The translations under genes and the position numbers were made by a program. This document shows, piece by piece, positions 1 through 9,499 of a DNA stretch of 64,000 bases. Within the stretch, counting starts at the first letter, position 1. Every line of letters starts with the position of its first letter. Source of the stretch: an uncultured Opitutaceae bacterium (lineage in GTDB: Bacteria; Verrucomicrobiota; Verrucomicrobiia; Opitutales; Opitutaceae); assembly GCA_951813085.1 (NCBI GenBank), contig OX638348.1, forward strand, positions 2,303,627-2,367,626, in the 5' to 3' direction. The notes below the pieces were generated by a model. That model saw nothing but the letters and a program-made list of their open reading frames with translations, was not told where the DNA came from and searched no databases.

Positions 1-61
1 AGCGACACTCGCTTCGCCGGAGAAACTGTTCTCAAAAAATCGCATACACCAACATTAGAAG

Positions 62-2537
62 ATGAAATTATCGCCCAAGCTCATAAGCTTTATCGTCGCG
101 TTGATCGCGACTCTAGTAATCACTCTGCTGACACTAGGCGGCGGTCGTGACGACCAAGCAGCCGCAAAGCAGATCCAAAAAACCATCAAGCTGCTCCAAA
201 GCTACATAGACAAGAATGATGAAGGCCCTGGCGGGAAACCTGATCGCCCGAATTATTTTCGCCGTATTGCAACCTTCCCCGTATTCACCAATACGGATAT
301 CGACGATGAAACCGTATCAGAGATCGTAGCGGCAACCGAAGACGGAATGACTCTCGTCTACACAGACAGCGAAAAGGAACTGATCGGATTTGTCGACATT
401 TCGGATCCTTATTACCCCGAACCAGATGGGGTCGTTGAATTGGACGGTGAACCAACCTCCGTAACCGTCGTCGGTGACTATGCGCTGGCGTGCATCAATA
501 CGAGCGAGGATTTCGTCGATACTAGCGGAGTACTGGTTGTAATTGATATTATCGGACGATCCATCGTTCATGAAATACCGCTCGGAGGACAACCTGATGC
601 CATTGCGGCTAGCCCGGACGGACGTTATGCGGGTATCATTATCGAGAACGAACGCGACGAGGACGATGGTCCTAACGACGGCGCCCCTCCCCAGCTTCCC
701 TCCGGGTTCGTAGTCATTGTCGATCTAGTCGGAGATCCCGAGACTTGGACGACACGGGAAGTCAGCCTGGTAGATGTCGCCGACAAGTTCCCTTCGGATG
801 CAGAACCTGAATACATCGACATCAATCACCGCAACATCGCTGCCATAAGCTTGCAGGAGAACAATCACATTGCCCTGATCAATCTCAGGACTGGAAAAGC
901 CGTAAAGGACTTCTCCGCAGGCACTGTGGATCTCAAGTATGTCGATACAGAAGAAAACGAGCTCATCGAACTCAACTCTAGTCTCTACGATGTCCCTCGT
1001 GAACCAGACGCTCTCACTTGGATAGGAAACGATCGTATCGCTACTGCTGATGAGGGCGATCTTGACGGGGGTAGCCGCGGTTTCACGATTTACAATCGAT
1101 ACGGAAATATCCGGCTTTACCTCCGGAAACAATGACGACCACTTGATGGCGATGATCGGACACTATCCCGAGGAGCGTTCGGAGAACAAAGGCAACGAGC
1201 CGGAAGGCATCGAGTACGCCAAGTACGGCCGCGACCACCTCCTCTTCGTGGGATCGGAGCGCTCGAGCATCGTTTCTGTCTACAAGCTGGGTGACCGTCG
1301 TAGGGAAAAGCCCTCCTTCATACAAGCGTTGCCCGCAGGCGTGGGTCCTGAAGGTCTCCTCGCCTTGCCAAACCGGAATTTGCTCGTAGTGGCAAGCGAG
1401 GTCGATGACAGAGGCGACAAGATTCGCTCGTCCATCTCGATATACAAGCGCGGATATCGCACGCCTACCTACCCGACCATCGCATCCAAAGAGCGACGCA
1501 ACGGCACTCCGATACCTTGGGCTGCCCTTTCCGCTCTTGCTGCTCATCCGCGCAAGTCCAAAGTCGCTTGGACAGTTTACGATAGTTTCTACAGAAAGAG
1601 CCGTATCTTCAAAATGGATATATCCGATAGTCCTGCGATTATCAACAGGGAGATCGTCATCAAAGACACTTACGGAAAGTTCGCGGAAGCGATCGAGGAA
1701 GCCAACGGTGATTTCGCAGACGCAGTAGACGGTATCTACGGAGAAAGCTTCGTCGGTATCAGCGCTGAGAGCCTATTTAACGACGACGACACGATCAATG
1801 TGGATCCGGAAGGACTTGCCAAGCGCGCCGGAAATGGGTTCTGGGTCGCTTCGGAAGGAGCGCGTACCGTCGGTGAAACCGACGACGGAGATCCCGTGCC
1901 CGTATCGAAATTGAACTGGCTCTTTCGTGTAAACAACAAGGGCCACATCATGGAAGTCGTGGCGCCGCCACTAGAAACGAACCTCAAGCAAATTCGATTT
2001 GGATTCGAAGGGGTGACATCGGTCGGCAGAGGAGCGAGAGAAGTCCTTTACGTATGCTTCCAGCGTGAATGGATGGGCGATCCCGAGGACCACGTTCGCA
2101 TCGGACGCTATGAAGTCGCTACGGGTGAATGGAGCTTCTTCTACTATCCAATCGACGAACGCGAGTCTCCCAATGGCGGCCGGGTCGGCCTATCCGAAAT
2201 AGTCGCTGTGTCAGACTACGGTTTCCTCGTAATCGAACGCGACAACCAGGGCGGACTCGACGCATTCATCAAGAAGATTTACTACTTCTCGATTCATGGT
2301 CATACGCCGCTGCCTGAGCCAGAAGACCTAACAGCAGAGCCAGAATTCCCAGTCGTTGAAAAGGAGCTCGTGCGCGACTTGATTCCTGATCTGCTGGCTG
2401 ACAACGGCGTCGTAATCGAAAAGGTGGAAGGCCTTGCCGCATTGGCGGACGGTCGACTTGCCATCGTCACCGACAACGACGGCGTTGACGACTCTTCGGG
2501 AGAAACTCAATTCATCATACTGGAAGAGGAAAAATAG
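62..2537 (+). pseudogene. Esterase-like phytase family / choice-of-anchor I protein, split by a frameshift
   Basis: Two overlapping open frames, 62-1135 and 1050-2537, together make one protein of about 820 residues. The first part starts with a signal peptide or anchor (hydrophobic residues 8-25) and carries beta-propeller-like repeats of the choice-of-anchor I type, ending in the family motif EGDLDGGSRGF. The second part resumes with GHYPEERSENKGNEPEG and ends in a phytase-like propeller (residues GFEGV, EGLAALADGR). The match breaks at about 1105-1125, where a one-base insertion would explain the shift. Members of this family are exported, mostly uncharacterised, and often linked to phosphate-ester or surface functions. 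A real frameshift, a sequencing error or recoding would all give this picture. Downstream is a clear terminator, so the locus was a single transcription unit. Confidence 0.75.
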
Positions 2538-2560
2538 ATCTTCCTCCAAAATTGACGCGA

Positions 2561-2590
2561 ACGCCGATCGGGAAGCCGGTCGGCGTTTTT
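2561..2590 (+). terminator. Rho-independent terminator after the phytase-like gene
   Basis: A 9-bp stem (ACGCCGATC at 2561-2569 with GGTCGGCGT at 2578-2586, one G-T pair) and an 8-nt loop are followed by TTTTT. It begins 23 bases after the stop codon at 2537. It also lies just past the convergent SMP-30 gene, which ends at 2604. Confidence 0.8.
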
Positions 2591-2603
2591 GTTTCGCGTT
2601 TTG

Positions 2604-3491
2604 CTACTGCCCAAATCCCTTTACAATCTTGCGGCGCAGCAAGTCCTGGGCGAACGCCACGTAAAGCCATACCCCGTCTGGACTGATGCGGGCATAGTTG
2701 CATCGAGGCCGTCCCTCAGGCGAAGGCACGACAACCAAAGGACTCGAGCCCTCCTCTCCTGCTCGCGGCGCTACCTGAATCCCTAGAGCCGTTCCGATAA
2801 GTAAGCGCCCATCCCTCAAAGGCTGCATGCCATCCAGTCGTCCAAGACCGGTTGACGGAATTCCTACCCGGTACGTGACTTCTCCCGGCGCGTCGAGTGT
2901 ACCTTGATCCCTCACCATTACACCATGGATGTTTCCGGAATTGAACTCCGCCACGAGCAGTGTATTCTGGTCAAGCGATAGCGACAGTCCATTTGGCATC
3001 CATTCCGTGTCCATCGCTTTCACGAGCGATCCGGAACTTGAGTCAATTCGCCAGATCGAATGGGTCGCTGGGTCGGTAAAGAATACGGTACCATCGTCAA
3101 GGATTGCGATATCGTTCGATGCCTCGCCACGCGCAACGGCCACTTTTTCCCAGGTAGCCGTATCCCAAGCATAGATACAATTCGCGCCGCGAGCGCACCC
3201 GTAGAGCCGACCATCGGGTCCAAAAGCGATCCCATTGGCCCGTCCCGTATTGTCGTCTAGCAAGACCTTTTCCCCCGAATCCGCCTCGACCTTGAACAGC
3301 AACGAACGCGGAACATCGGTAAAATAAAAATTGCCCTCGCTGTCCCAGGCCATCCCCTCCGCGAATCGGTGACCGGTGGAAACGACTTCCCATTCAGAAT
3401 CCGTCTCGAAGATCAAATCTTCCCCTCGGAACGTATTTGGGAACGCGATTAGGGGCGCAAAAACGAATGCAATTCGATACAGGGAGTTCAC
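2604..3491 (-). CDS. SMP-30/gluconolactonase/LRE family protein
   Basis: Six-bladed beta-propeller of the SMP-30 family, which includes lactonases acting on sugar lactones. Family features are seen in order: FAEGMAWD with the metal-binding Glu, GRANGIAFGPDGRLYG, ASNDIAILDDGTVFFTDP, MPNGLSLS and RLDGM. The GTG at 3491 is preferred because it gives a short signal peptide (NSLYRIAFVFAPLIAF) and a protein of about 295 residues, the usual family size. An in-frame ATG at 3629 would add a 46-residue hydrophobic extension and remove all promoter space before the divergent sulfotransferase-like gene. The natural substrate cannot be told. A second SMP-30 gene lies at 6986-8032 but is a different subfamily. 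Confidence 0.8.
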   Translation of the reverse strand: MNSLYRIAFVFAPLIAFPNTFRGEDLIFETDSEWEVVSTGHRFAEGMAWDSEGNFYFTDVPRSLLFKVEADSGEKVLLDDNTGRANGIAFGPDGRLYGCARGANCIYAWDTATWEKVAVARGEASNDIAILDDGTVFFTDPATHSIWRIDSSSGSLVKAMDTEWMPNGLSLSLDQNTLLVAEFNSGNIHGVMVRDQGTLDAPGEVTYRVGIPSTGLGRLDGMQPLRDGRLLIGTALGIQVAPRAGEEGSSPLVVVPSPEGRPRCNYARISPDGVWLYVAFAQDLLRRKIVKGFGQ

Positions 3492-3652
3492 TCTATCAAT
3501 CAATAGGCTGACGACGGAGATACCAAGCAGAATTTCTAGAACTATCCATCCCGCAAGCTCGCCTCTTAAAAACTGAAAAATGCCGTGACAATCTGGGGAA
3601 TCTGTATTTCCAACAAAGACCCCCTCCATTGTTCCGGTTAGGGATGTACCGC

Positions 3653-4366
3653 ATGCAAGAATTAAAGGAAGATGATTTGAGCCAGATCGATGCTCTATTT
3701 TTCGTGACGATCCCCCGCTCCGCGTACCACCTACTCGCCAAGCGAATCAATTTCTACTTCAACGATGCGCTGCGCGCTGACGAAGCGTCGCGCTATACCT
3801 ACAAACATTTGAGGGAGGCTGAAACGCGCCCCTGCCAACTCATCGGTACCCACGACTTTGGACTCAATCGAAAGTGGCCATCACGCCTCTTTCGAACGAC
3901 CCCTTGCCTTGAGGGAAGAAAGTATTTGATCCAGATTCGAAACCCAATTCCCGGCTCCATCTCCCATTTTCGCCTCGAAGAGAAGAACGGCCTCAAGCGC
4001 AAAGGAACCGAAAAGGAGTGGATCGAGCACTCGACTCGTCATTTCGCGTTTGTACGGCGTTTCATTAGGCGCTGGATCGTAGAGCCACCCTACTCTACCG
4101 GAATGGCCATAAGCTACGAACAAATCACGAACGAACCCCTTTCTACTCTGCGTGACGCCTTGAGACTGATGGCTAAAGACGGCCTCGAACCCAACGAATC
4201 CAAGGTGCAAGCCTGTATTGATCGGTATCCATTCATTGATCCCCCGTCGTTGGAAGAATTTGAATACTACGACAAAGGGCATTTTCGACGCCTTCGAGAT
4301 TCCTTGAAAGAAACCATCGCAATTTTGGAACGCCCCGAATTCCAAATCAATCTCGATCTCCCTTAA
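3653..4366 (+). CDS. Sulfotransferase-like protein
   Basis: About 237 residues, cytoplasmic by sequence (no signal peptide). Residues 14-26 read ALFFVTIPRSAYH, matching the 5'-phosphosulfate-binding loop of PAPS-dependent sulfotransferases. A later RNPIPGSISHFR segment matches the 3'-phosphate-binding RxP...S motif. The usual PRSGT is changed to PRSAY, so this is a divergent member. The family moves a sulfuryl group from PAPS to hydroxyl or amino groups of carbohydrates, lipids or proteins. ATG 3653 has an AGGG nine bases upstream. ATG 3644 and TTG 3629 are alternatives. It is divergent from the SMP-30 gene and convergent with the DUF4159 gene. The acceptor is unknown. Confidence 0.65.
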   Translation: MQELKEDDLSQIDALFFVTIPRSAYHLLAKRINFYFNDALRADEASRYTYKHLREAETRPCQLIGTHDFGLNRKWPSRLFRTTPCLEGRKYLIQIRNPIPGSISHFRLEEKNGLKRKGTEKEWIEHSTRHFAFVRRFIRRWIVEPPYSTGMAISYEQITNEPLSTLRDALRLMAKDGLEPNESKVQACIDRYPFIDPPSLEEFEYYDKGHFRRLRDSLKETIAILERPEFQINLDLP

Positions 4367-4396
4367 TCCGGAAATCGAATACGCATTCGGACCCCG

Positions 4397-5206
4397 TCAG
4401 TGCGTCATCACATAAGTGATTATATTGATCCCCATCGGATACGAGCTACGCTCCGAGTACTGTCGAAAAAACGCTTCGTCTTCGCCCTCGCGCTCCCAAC
4501 CATCCACGAGATCATTGTTATGGCAAAGGAGCACCATCATGCGTCCTTTGTCATCGAAGATGCCGTAGAAGTGCGGATCCGGATCTTCAGCGACTCCTGG
4601 CATGGGATGGTACCGATAGCCTTGCCTCCAAATGTGTATCGGCACTACCTGCGGCTTTTCCTGAAAATCGTAGACGTTGTGGAATATCTCGTGCTCAAGC
4701 GGCAATTCCTGCGGCTCGTACTCCGGTAGAACGCGTTTCATCTGGTAGTAGAACAAGTCCCAATGCTGCGGGCCCCAAAACTCGTCGACCATCAGGAATC
4801 CGCCATTCCTCAGGTAGTCGCTGAGCGCCTCTACCTCCGCGTCCGTGAAATTGGCGGAGTACGGAGCGATCAGGAACAGGAATGGATACTCCTTGAGCTC
4901 AGGATCGGTTAACTCAACTACAACTGGATTTGGATTCACTTTCATCGAGGTCAGCTCCTGCAGCCGATATGAAATGTTCAAGTCCGCCTCCGGGTAATCG
5001 CCGTCCCAACCACGACGCCCATGAGGGATGTAGCGGACACGGGCAAACGTGAATACATCTTCCTCGAATTCCTTCTCGTTCTCCCACATAGGGAATTCGC
5101 TCCGGTCCACATAGCCGCGCCTCCCCCCACCAAAACGCTGAGCGCTCGCAATTTCGGACAGGACAAACAAGGAAAGAAAAAGATATAGCAGGGCGCGTAA
5201 CACCAA
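4397..5206 (-). CDS. DUF4159 domain-containing exported protein
   Basis: 269 residues with a signal peptide (LLYLFLSLFVLSEIASA) followed by a DUF4159 domain. The domain shows FTFARVRYIP, the WDGDYPEADLN segment, LRNGGFLMVDEFWG and a C-terminal GINIITYVMTH. DUF4159 has a glutamine-amidotransferase-like fold and is common in Planctomycetes, Verrucomicrobia and Bacteroidetes, but its biochemical role is unknown. The start is non-ATG: TTG at 5206 or GTG at 5203 both precede the signal peptide. It lies downstream of the Hcp-like gene, same strand, about 125 bases apart once that gene is read through its frameshift. Confidence 0.8.
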   Translation of the reverse strand: MVLRALLYLFLSLFVLSEIASAQRFGGGRRGYVDRSEFPMWENEKEFEEDVFTFARVRYIPHGRRGWDGDYPEADLNISYRLQELTSMKVNPNPVVVELTDPELKEYPFLFLIAPYSANFTDAEVEALSDYLRNGGFLMVDEFWGPQHWDLFYYQMKRVLPEYEPQELPLEHEIFHNVYDFQEKPQVVPIHIWRQGYRYHPMPGVAEDPDPHFYGIFDDKGRMMVLLCHNNDLVDGWEREGEDEAFFRQYSERSSYPMGINIITYVMTH

Positions 5207-5331
5207 TCAAACAGTCAAGGTAAGCATGACTGGGCGAATTGCCCTGCCATGCCAACGACAGCTAGGCCTTCACACGAGGAAGGTCAACTCTTCTAACGCA
5301 ATCTGACGGGTTACGATTTTCCGCCGCTCCG

Positions 5332-5861
5332 CTAGCGATTGGAACGCGTCGAATTGTGATTCGCGGGAATTGCTGGGGCGACCGCGCGAGATCGATTGGA
5401 GCGCGAAGAGTTATAATCCCCTGTCATAGCACGCTTAGGCGCTCGCTTGATCGACTTGTAGGTGAGCGTAAGCTCTTCCGTTTTGCTTTTTTGCGTACTG
5501 AAGTTACCACTACGCCTGATAGCACATAATCGACCCCATCTTGCGAAAGTCGAATCGTCGAAGGGAATTGCGGATTGCCGCTAGACTTGGCGAGAAGCGG
5601 TGACGCCTTGTCGATTCGCTTGGTTACGGTAACCGGCTTGTGCTGCCGTTTCCCCGTAGCCAATCCACTTGCCGCATCGCGCGTTCCTGAAGGCGCAGAC
5701 AATCCCGACACCGAGAGGATGTCTATCCACTCCTTGTGGTCCTTATCGACGGACTCGCCCTTAATTCCCTCGATCTTCATAAATGAAGCCGAATAGGCAG
5801 GGGCTAGCAAAGAGAAAGCCAATACAGCTATAGCGAAGGTTCGTATGTTCTTCATAGTCAT
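5332..5861 (-). pseudogene. Secreted Hcp-family (type VI tube-like) protein with a C-terminal frameshift
   Basis: The frame 5424-5861 encodes 145 residues: a signal peptide (MKNIRTFAIAVLAFSLLAPAYS) then Hcp-family features FMKIEGIKGESVDKDHKEW, VTVTKRIDKASPLLAKSSG and YVLSGVVVTSV. Its last 25 residues are not Hcp-like. Reading the other frame after the A6 run (TTTTTT at 5487-5492 on the plus strand) restores the typical tail KSKTEELTLTYKSIK and runs to a stop at 5332. One A is therefore missing, or ribosomes or polymerase slip here. Hcp proteins with an export signal occur in PVC bacteria outside T6SS loci. No other T6SS gene is in the window, so a secretion role is not supported. Confidence 0.75.
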
Positions 5862-6061
5862 TTGAGGTTAATCGTCCTGATCGACCGGCAAATTTAATCG
5901 AATACAGGCCAGGGTCAACCGCTCGACCGTAATTAAGCTGTAAAGTTGCTCCGACTCTGAGTATAGGTTTCCAATAACACAATGAGCTTCCCTGCTCCAT
6001 TCAACTCCATAACCGTCCAATATCGTCGACCGAATCGGAATTAACGCAAAACGCCTCAACT

Positions 6062-6979
6062 ATGCCTCTATCAAAACTCATAATTGGATACACATGGGCC
6101 ATTGGGGCCACGATCGCTCTCCACGCGCAAGAGCCTAGAGTCGAAACAAGCTACGCCCATTCCACGGACTCGTTCCCTATCGAGGGGACGCCAAAGGGCA
6201 CGGTTACCGAATATATCTGGGATAAAAGCGGCGTTTATCCCGGTACCATTCGACGCTACTACCTTTACGTACCCGCGCAGTACAACGCCTCTCAGCCTGC
6301 CGCCCTGATGGTATTTCAAGATGGACATGCCTATATCAAACCGGATGGCGACTTCAGAACCCCTACCGTTTTCGACAACCTTATCCATAAGAAAGAGATC
6401 CCAGTAACGATTGGCGTATTCGTAGATCCCGGACACACTACCGATGAGCTGCCTCCCGAACCTAGGTGGCGACCCCGTCCCGCAAATCGCAGCATAGAGT
6501 ACGACACATTAAGCGACACGTACGCGACCTTCCTGATCGACGAGATCCTAGCCGAGGTCGAATCAAGGTACGCTATTACTCAAGACCCAGATGGACGCGC
6601 CATAAGCGGCAGCAGCAGCGGGGGCGTTTGCGCCTTTACGGTCGCCTGGGAGCGTCCCGATTCGTTCCGGAAAGTTCTCAGCCACATCGGAAGCTTCGTC
6701 AATATTCGCGGTGGACACAACTATCCCGCTCTAATTCGAAAAGGGAGCGACAAGAAACCGCTCCGCGTCTTCCTTCAAGACGGTAGCGGCGACCTGGACA
6801 ATCAACACGGGAACTGGCCTCTGGGAAATAAGCAGATGTATGCAGCGCTCACATTCCGCGACTACGATGTCAAATTCGTATACGGTACCGGCGCTCACAA
6901 CGGCAATCACGGAGGCGCCATCTTTCCCGAGTCGCTTCGTTGGCTTTGGCGCGACTATCGCTTGCCGACCAATCGCTAG
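6062..6979 (+). CDS. Secreted alpha/beta-hydrolase esterase (enterochelin esterase/CE1-like)
   Basis: 305 residues with an N-terminal signal peptide (cut probably after IALHA-Q). The mature protein follows the Fes/esterase-D-like layout: RRYYLYVPAQY, VFQDGHAY, the nucleophile elbow G183-S-S185-S-G187, a late acid in QDGSGDLDN and the catalytic His in GTGAHNGNHGG. Such enzymes hydrolyse esters on glycans (acetyl or feruloyl) or on other small substrates. It sits alone on the plus strand, divergent from the Hcp-like gene and convergent with an SMP-30 gene only six bases away. The sulfatase-rich context suggests a polysaccharide de-esterification role, but that is inference. Confidence 0.8.
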   Translation: MPLSKLIIGYTWAIGATIALHAQEPRVETSYAHSTDSFPIEGTPKGTVTEYIWDKSGVYPGTIRRYYLYVPAQYNASQPAALMVFQDGHAYIKPDGDFRTPTVFDNLIHKKEIPVTIGVFVDPGHTTDELPPEPRWRPRPANRSIEYDTLSDTYATFLIDEILAEVESRYAITQDPDGRAISGSSSGGVCAFTVAWERPDSFRKVLSHIGSFVNIRGGHNYPALIRKGSDKKPLRVFLQDGSGDLDNQHGNWPLGNKQMYAALTFRDYDVKFVYGTGAHNGNHGGAIFPESLRWLWRDYRLPTNR

Positions 6980-6985
6980 GCTCGC

Positions 6986-8032
6986 TCAAGAGCCATGCGC
7001 CGCACGCGTACGGGTCTCGACGCAATAGAGCGAGGTGGTCGCCGTCATAAAGAGCGTATGGCCATCTGATCCGCCAAAGCAGACATTGGCGCAGCCTTCA
7101 GGAAGCAGAACGAGACCAATGCGCCGTCCGTTTGGATTAAATACATGTACTCCATTGACGCCTTCTACGCTATGCCCCGCGCTGGCCCACAAATTTCCGT
7201 ATTGATCAACTTGCTGCCCATCGGGACCCGCATCGACACCATTGAAGGTGACATCTGCGAACTTACGGCGATTCGTGAGTCGACGGCCGTCCTCAACATC
7301 AAAGACGTACAAGGGTCTCGGTCGATCTGGCCCCGTATCGGCGATATACATACGCTTAAAGTCTTCTGAAAAGCAAATGCCGTTGGGTTTGCCCATAGAG
7401 CTCTCGACCCTATCCACAGAACCGCTACTGGGATCGATGCGGTATACCGCTTCCTTAAGTTCTAGCTTTCCTTTGTTCCCGTAGCCCGGATCCGTAAACC
7501 AAACGCCTCCATCGGGATGCGTCACTACGTCATTGGGCGAATTGAGCGGTTTCCCATTCCAGCTGTCCGCCAGAACAGTTTCGTTTCCGTCTGATTCATA
7601 ACGAGCGACGCGCCGTCCTACCTGTTCACAGCATATAATGCGGCGCTGGGCGTCGAAACAGCTCCCGTTTGTCTGCCGCGAAGGTTCCCGATATATAGAA
7701 ACGGTTCGATCCGCCTCATTCCAGCTCCATTGCCGGTTATTGGGAATGTCGCTCCAGATAAGTCGCTTGTGAGTCTCATCCCAATTAGGCCCTTCAGACC
7801 AACGCCCACCTGTCTGCAGCCGCTCTATCACCGCTGACTTCGATATCAGCCGATCAAAACTTGGATCCAGACTCACTATCCGGCCGGAAGCATCGCTCAA
7901 AGGACCGAGAGGCAAGGAACTGGTCGACTGCCCCACAGCCGAGTACCGCGCCCCCAGCGATAGCGCTAACGCTTTTAAAAACCATCGACGTGAGCGATGA
8001 CCGGCGCCCGTTCGGATAGATACTGCTTTCAT
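6986..8032 (-). CDS. SMP-30/gluconolactonase family protein with a Tat signal
   Basis: 348 residues. The N-terminus carries a twin-arginine signal (SRRWFLK, residues 14-20), so it is exported folded. The propeller shows the SMP-30 metal-site elements: EGPNWDE, the NSPNDVV loop, GKPNGICFS and the FNGVDAGPDG aspartate. Proteins of this layout are Ca2+ or Zn2+ dependent lactonases, for example gluconolactonases opening sugar 1,5-lactones to aldonic acids. A lactone-opening enzyme in the periplasm would follow naturally from the PVC-type sugar dehydrogenases encoded nearby, though this link is inferred. ATG 8032 is a good start, directly before the Tat region. Confidence 0.85.
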   Translation of the reverse strand: MKAVSIRTGAGHRSRRWFLKALALSLGARYSAVGQSTSSLPLGPLSDASGRIVSLDPSFDRLISKSAVIERLQTGGRWSEGPNWDETHKRLIWSDIPNNRQWSWNEADRTVSIYREPSRQTNGSCFDAQRRIICCEQVGRRVARYESDGNETVLADSWNGKPLNSPNDVVTHPDGGVWFTDPGYGNKGKLELKEAVYRIDPSSGSVDRVESSMGKPNGICFSEDFKRMYIADTGPDRPRPLYVFDVEDGRRLTNRRKFADVTFNGVDAGPDGQQVDQYGNLWASAGHSVEGVNGVHVFNPNGRRIGLVLLPEGCANVCFGGSDGHTLFMTATTSLYCVETRTRAAHGS

Positions 8033-8103
8033 AAATTGCTCATAATAGTGATCGCTAAGGGAAATCCGTCAATCGTTGGTATCGTCACGTACGTGTCTAC
8101 CGA

Positions 8104-9339
8104 CTACTTCTTCTCAACAGATACGCCAAGGATTCTCTCCTTGCCTGATATCCCCACTTTATCAGCAATCGTCAGCCATAATCCGGAGTCCAGCTCAATG
8201 GCAGCGGAGTCCCTATGCCCAAGAATCGCGGCTAGCAAGTCATCCTGAAAACCGTCTACCTGCCCTCTATTGAGGAGCTTTTCCAGCTGATCGAGCGTGG
8301 TCCCAAGGCTCGCTTGATCGGAGGCGTTCAGGCAGGATCGCAGAAACGAGGTCGCAATATCGATCGCGTAGACCCCTTGAGGCCCATTAACGTAGTTCCT
8401 CAATAGATACAAATTAACGCCAATGAGGTGGCTATCTGGATCGCTCTTTAGAACGATCGAAAACGACTTGCCGCATATCGAACGTTCAGGACGATATTCA
8501 TTGGCATATTCGGTCGGCTTCAAGTCGAGCCGCCGAAAGAAGGGACTGCCCCTAGCTGCGTCTACGGACCATTTGAATTCTCCAAACGGGTATAGCGGCT
8601 CGCCTACGCAGCGTTCGTGAATCTCCAGAGCCGCTGCCTTCACTTCTAGGTCAGAATCGCTTTCGGCAGTTTTCTCCGCAAGAGCCCTCAATGCATGTAT
8701 CGAATATCCCGTTACCTCCAGACTGCGAAGGGCGCGATTGCGCCGTAAACTTTCCTCCTGGTTCAATTCGTTTAGCAAAGTGGGGAACGCTCTGTTTCGA
8801 AGTCTTTCCAATGCTGCGTAGCACGCGCCGCAGAGTTTCCGGTCCCAGCCCGAAAACCACACCTTGTTCAGCTCCAGAATTGAGCGATCACCGCCGATAC
8901 GCCCAAGCGCAGAAGCTGCGCCAAGACCAACCCCGCGCGGCTGAATCCGCATCAGCCCTATGAGCGCGCCTATCGCTTCTTCAGCGCCTTCTCCCATAAT
9001 CCCGAGTACCTCGCAAAGCGCTTCAACAATGAGATTCCATTCGTGAGTCATTTCTAAATCTGGGCTACCGAGGGACTCCGGGGCTTTATCGAGAATTTTC
9101 ATCAACAGCGGGAGGTGAGGCGCTAAGTCCCTCGCAAATCCTCGCTTTAACTCTCGGATCTCCAAATTGCGATCGCTCTTTGAGAGAGAAGGATCGTAGG
9201 CACGTTCGCAAATGCCATGGAATAGCAACCTCTCGAGCTGACCCTGATCGCTGTCTGCGGCGGCGATGGCCACTCGGATAGGATCTCCCACGGAATAGCC
9301 TGCTGAATACTGCGCGATGATTTCAGACAGCGTTTTCAT
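8104..9339 (-). CDS. HEAT-repeat protein of unknown function
   Basis: 411 residues with no signal peptide or membrane segment. Residues about 70-245 are helical repeats of HEAT type (LIVEALCEVLGIMGEGAEEAIGAL, GLGAASALGRIGGDRSIL, RNRALRSLEVTGYS, LEVKAAALEIHERC). The C-terminal 165 residues match no family I recognise. HEAT arrays are protein-binding scaffolds and also occur in the neighbouring PVC dehydrogenases, but this protein lacks a heme site. It is transcribed in the same direction as the dehydrogenase upstream (9500-12399). The two are separated by 160 bases that contain a strong inverted repeat, so they are probably not one message. Confidence 0.6.
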   Translation of the reverse strand: MKTLSEIIAQYSAGYSVGDPIRVAIAAADSDQGQLERLLFHGICERAYDPSLSKSDRNLEIRELKRGFARDLAPHLPLLMKILDKAPESLGSPDLEMTHEWNLIVEALCEVLGIMGEGAEEAIGALIGLMRIQPRGVGLGAASALGRIGGDRSILELNKVWFSGWDRKLCGACYAALERLRNRAFPTLLNELNQEESLRRNRALRSLEVTGYSIHALRALAEKTAESDSDLEVKAAALEIHERCVGEPLYPFGEFKWSVDAARGSPFFRRLDLKPTEYANEYRPERSICGKSFSIVLKSDPDSHLIGVNLYLLRNYVNGPQGVYAIDIATSFLRSCLNASDQASLGTTLDQLEKLLNRGQVDGFQDDLLAAILGHRDSAAIELDSGLWLTIADKVGISGKERILGVSVEKK

Positions 9340-9448
9340 TCTATCTTTTCCCTAGTTTATACAGGAACTGAACATTGCCGGATTCCTTCCCAGGAATCAA
9401 ATGCGATTAGGATTCATTCCTGTATCGAAAGGAATTAACTCGTTAGAA

Positions 9449-9497
9449 CCTATCCGAAAACCTGTCTTGGCGCCGCTGATGGCGGTTTTTGGATAGG
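9449..9497. terminator. Inverted repeat, probable terminator between the dehydrogenase and HEAT genes
   Basis: CCTATCCGAAAAC (9449-9461) pairs with GTTTTTGGATAGG (9485-9497) over 13 bp with one mismatch. A smaller CGCC/GGCG hairpin lies in the loop. It begins three bases beyond the stop of the minus-strand dehydrogenase gene, a typical terminator place. A second, weaker inverted pair (ACAGGAA near 9360, TTCCTGT near 9417) lies in the same spacer. Confidence 0.5.
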
Positions 9498-9499
9498 GT

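Noticed and set aside
5332-5861. Type VI secretion locus
   Set aside because: Only an exported Hcp-like protein is present. No VgrG, sheath, baseplate or ClpV gene is found in the window.
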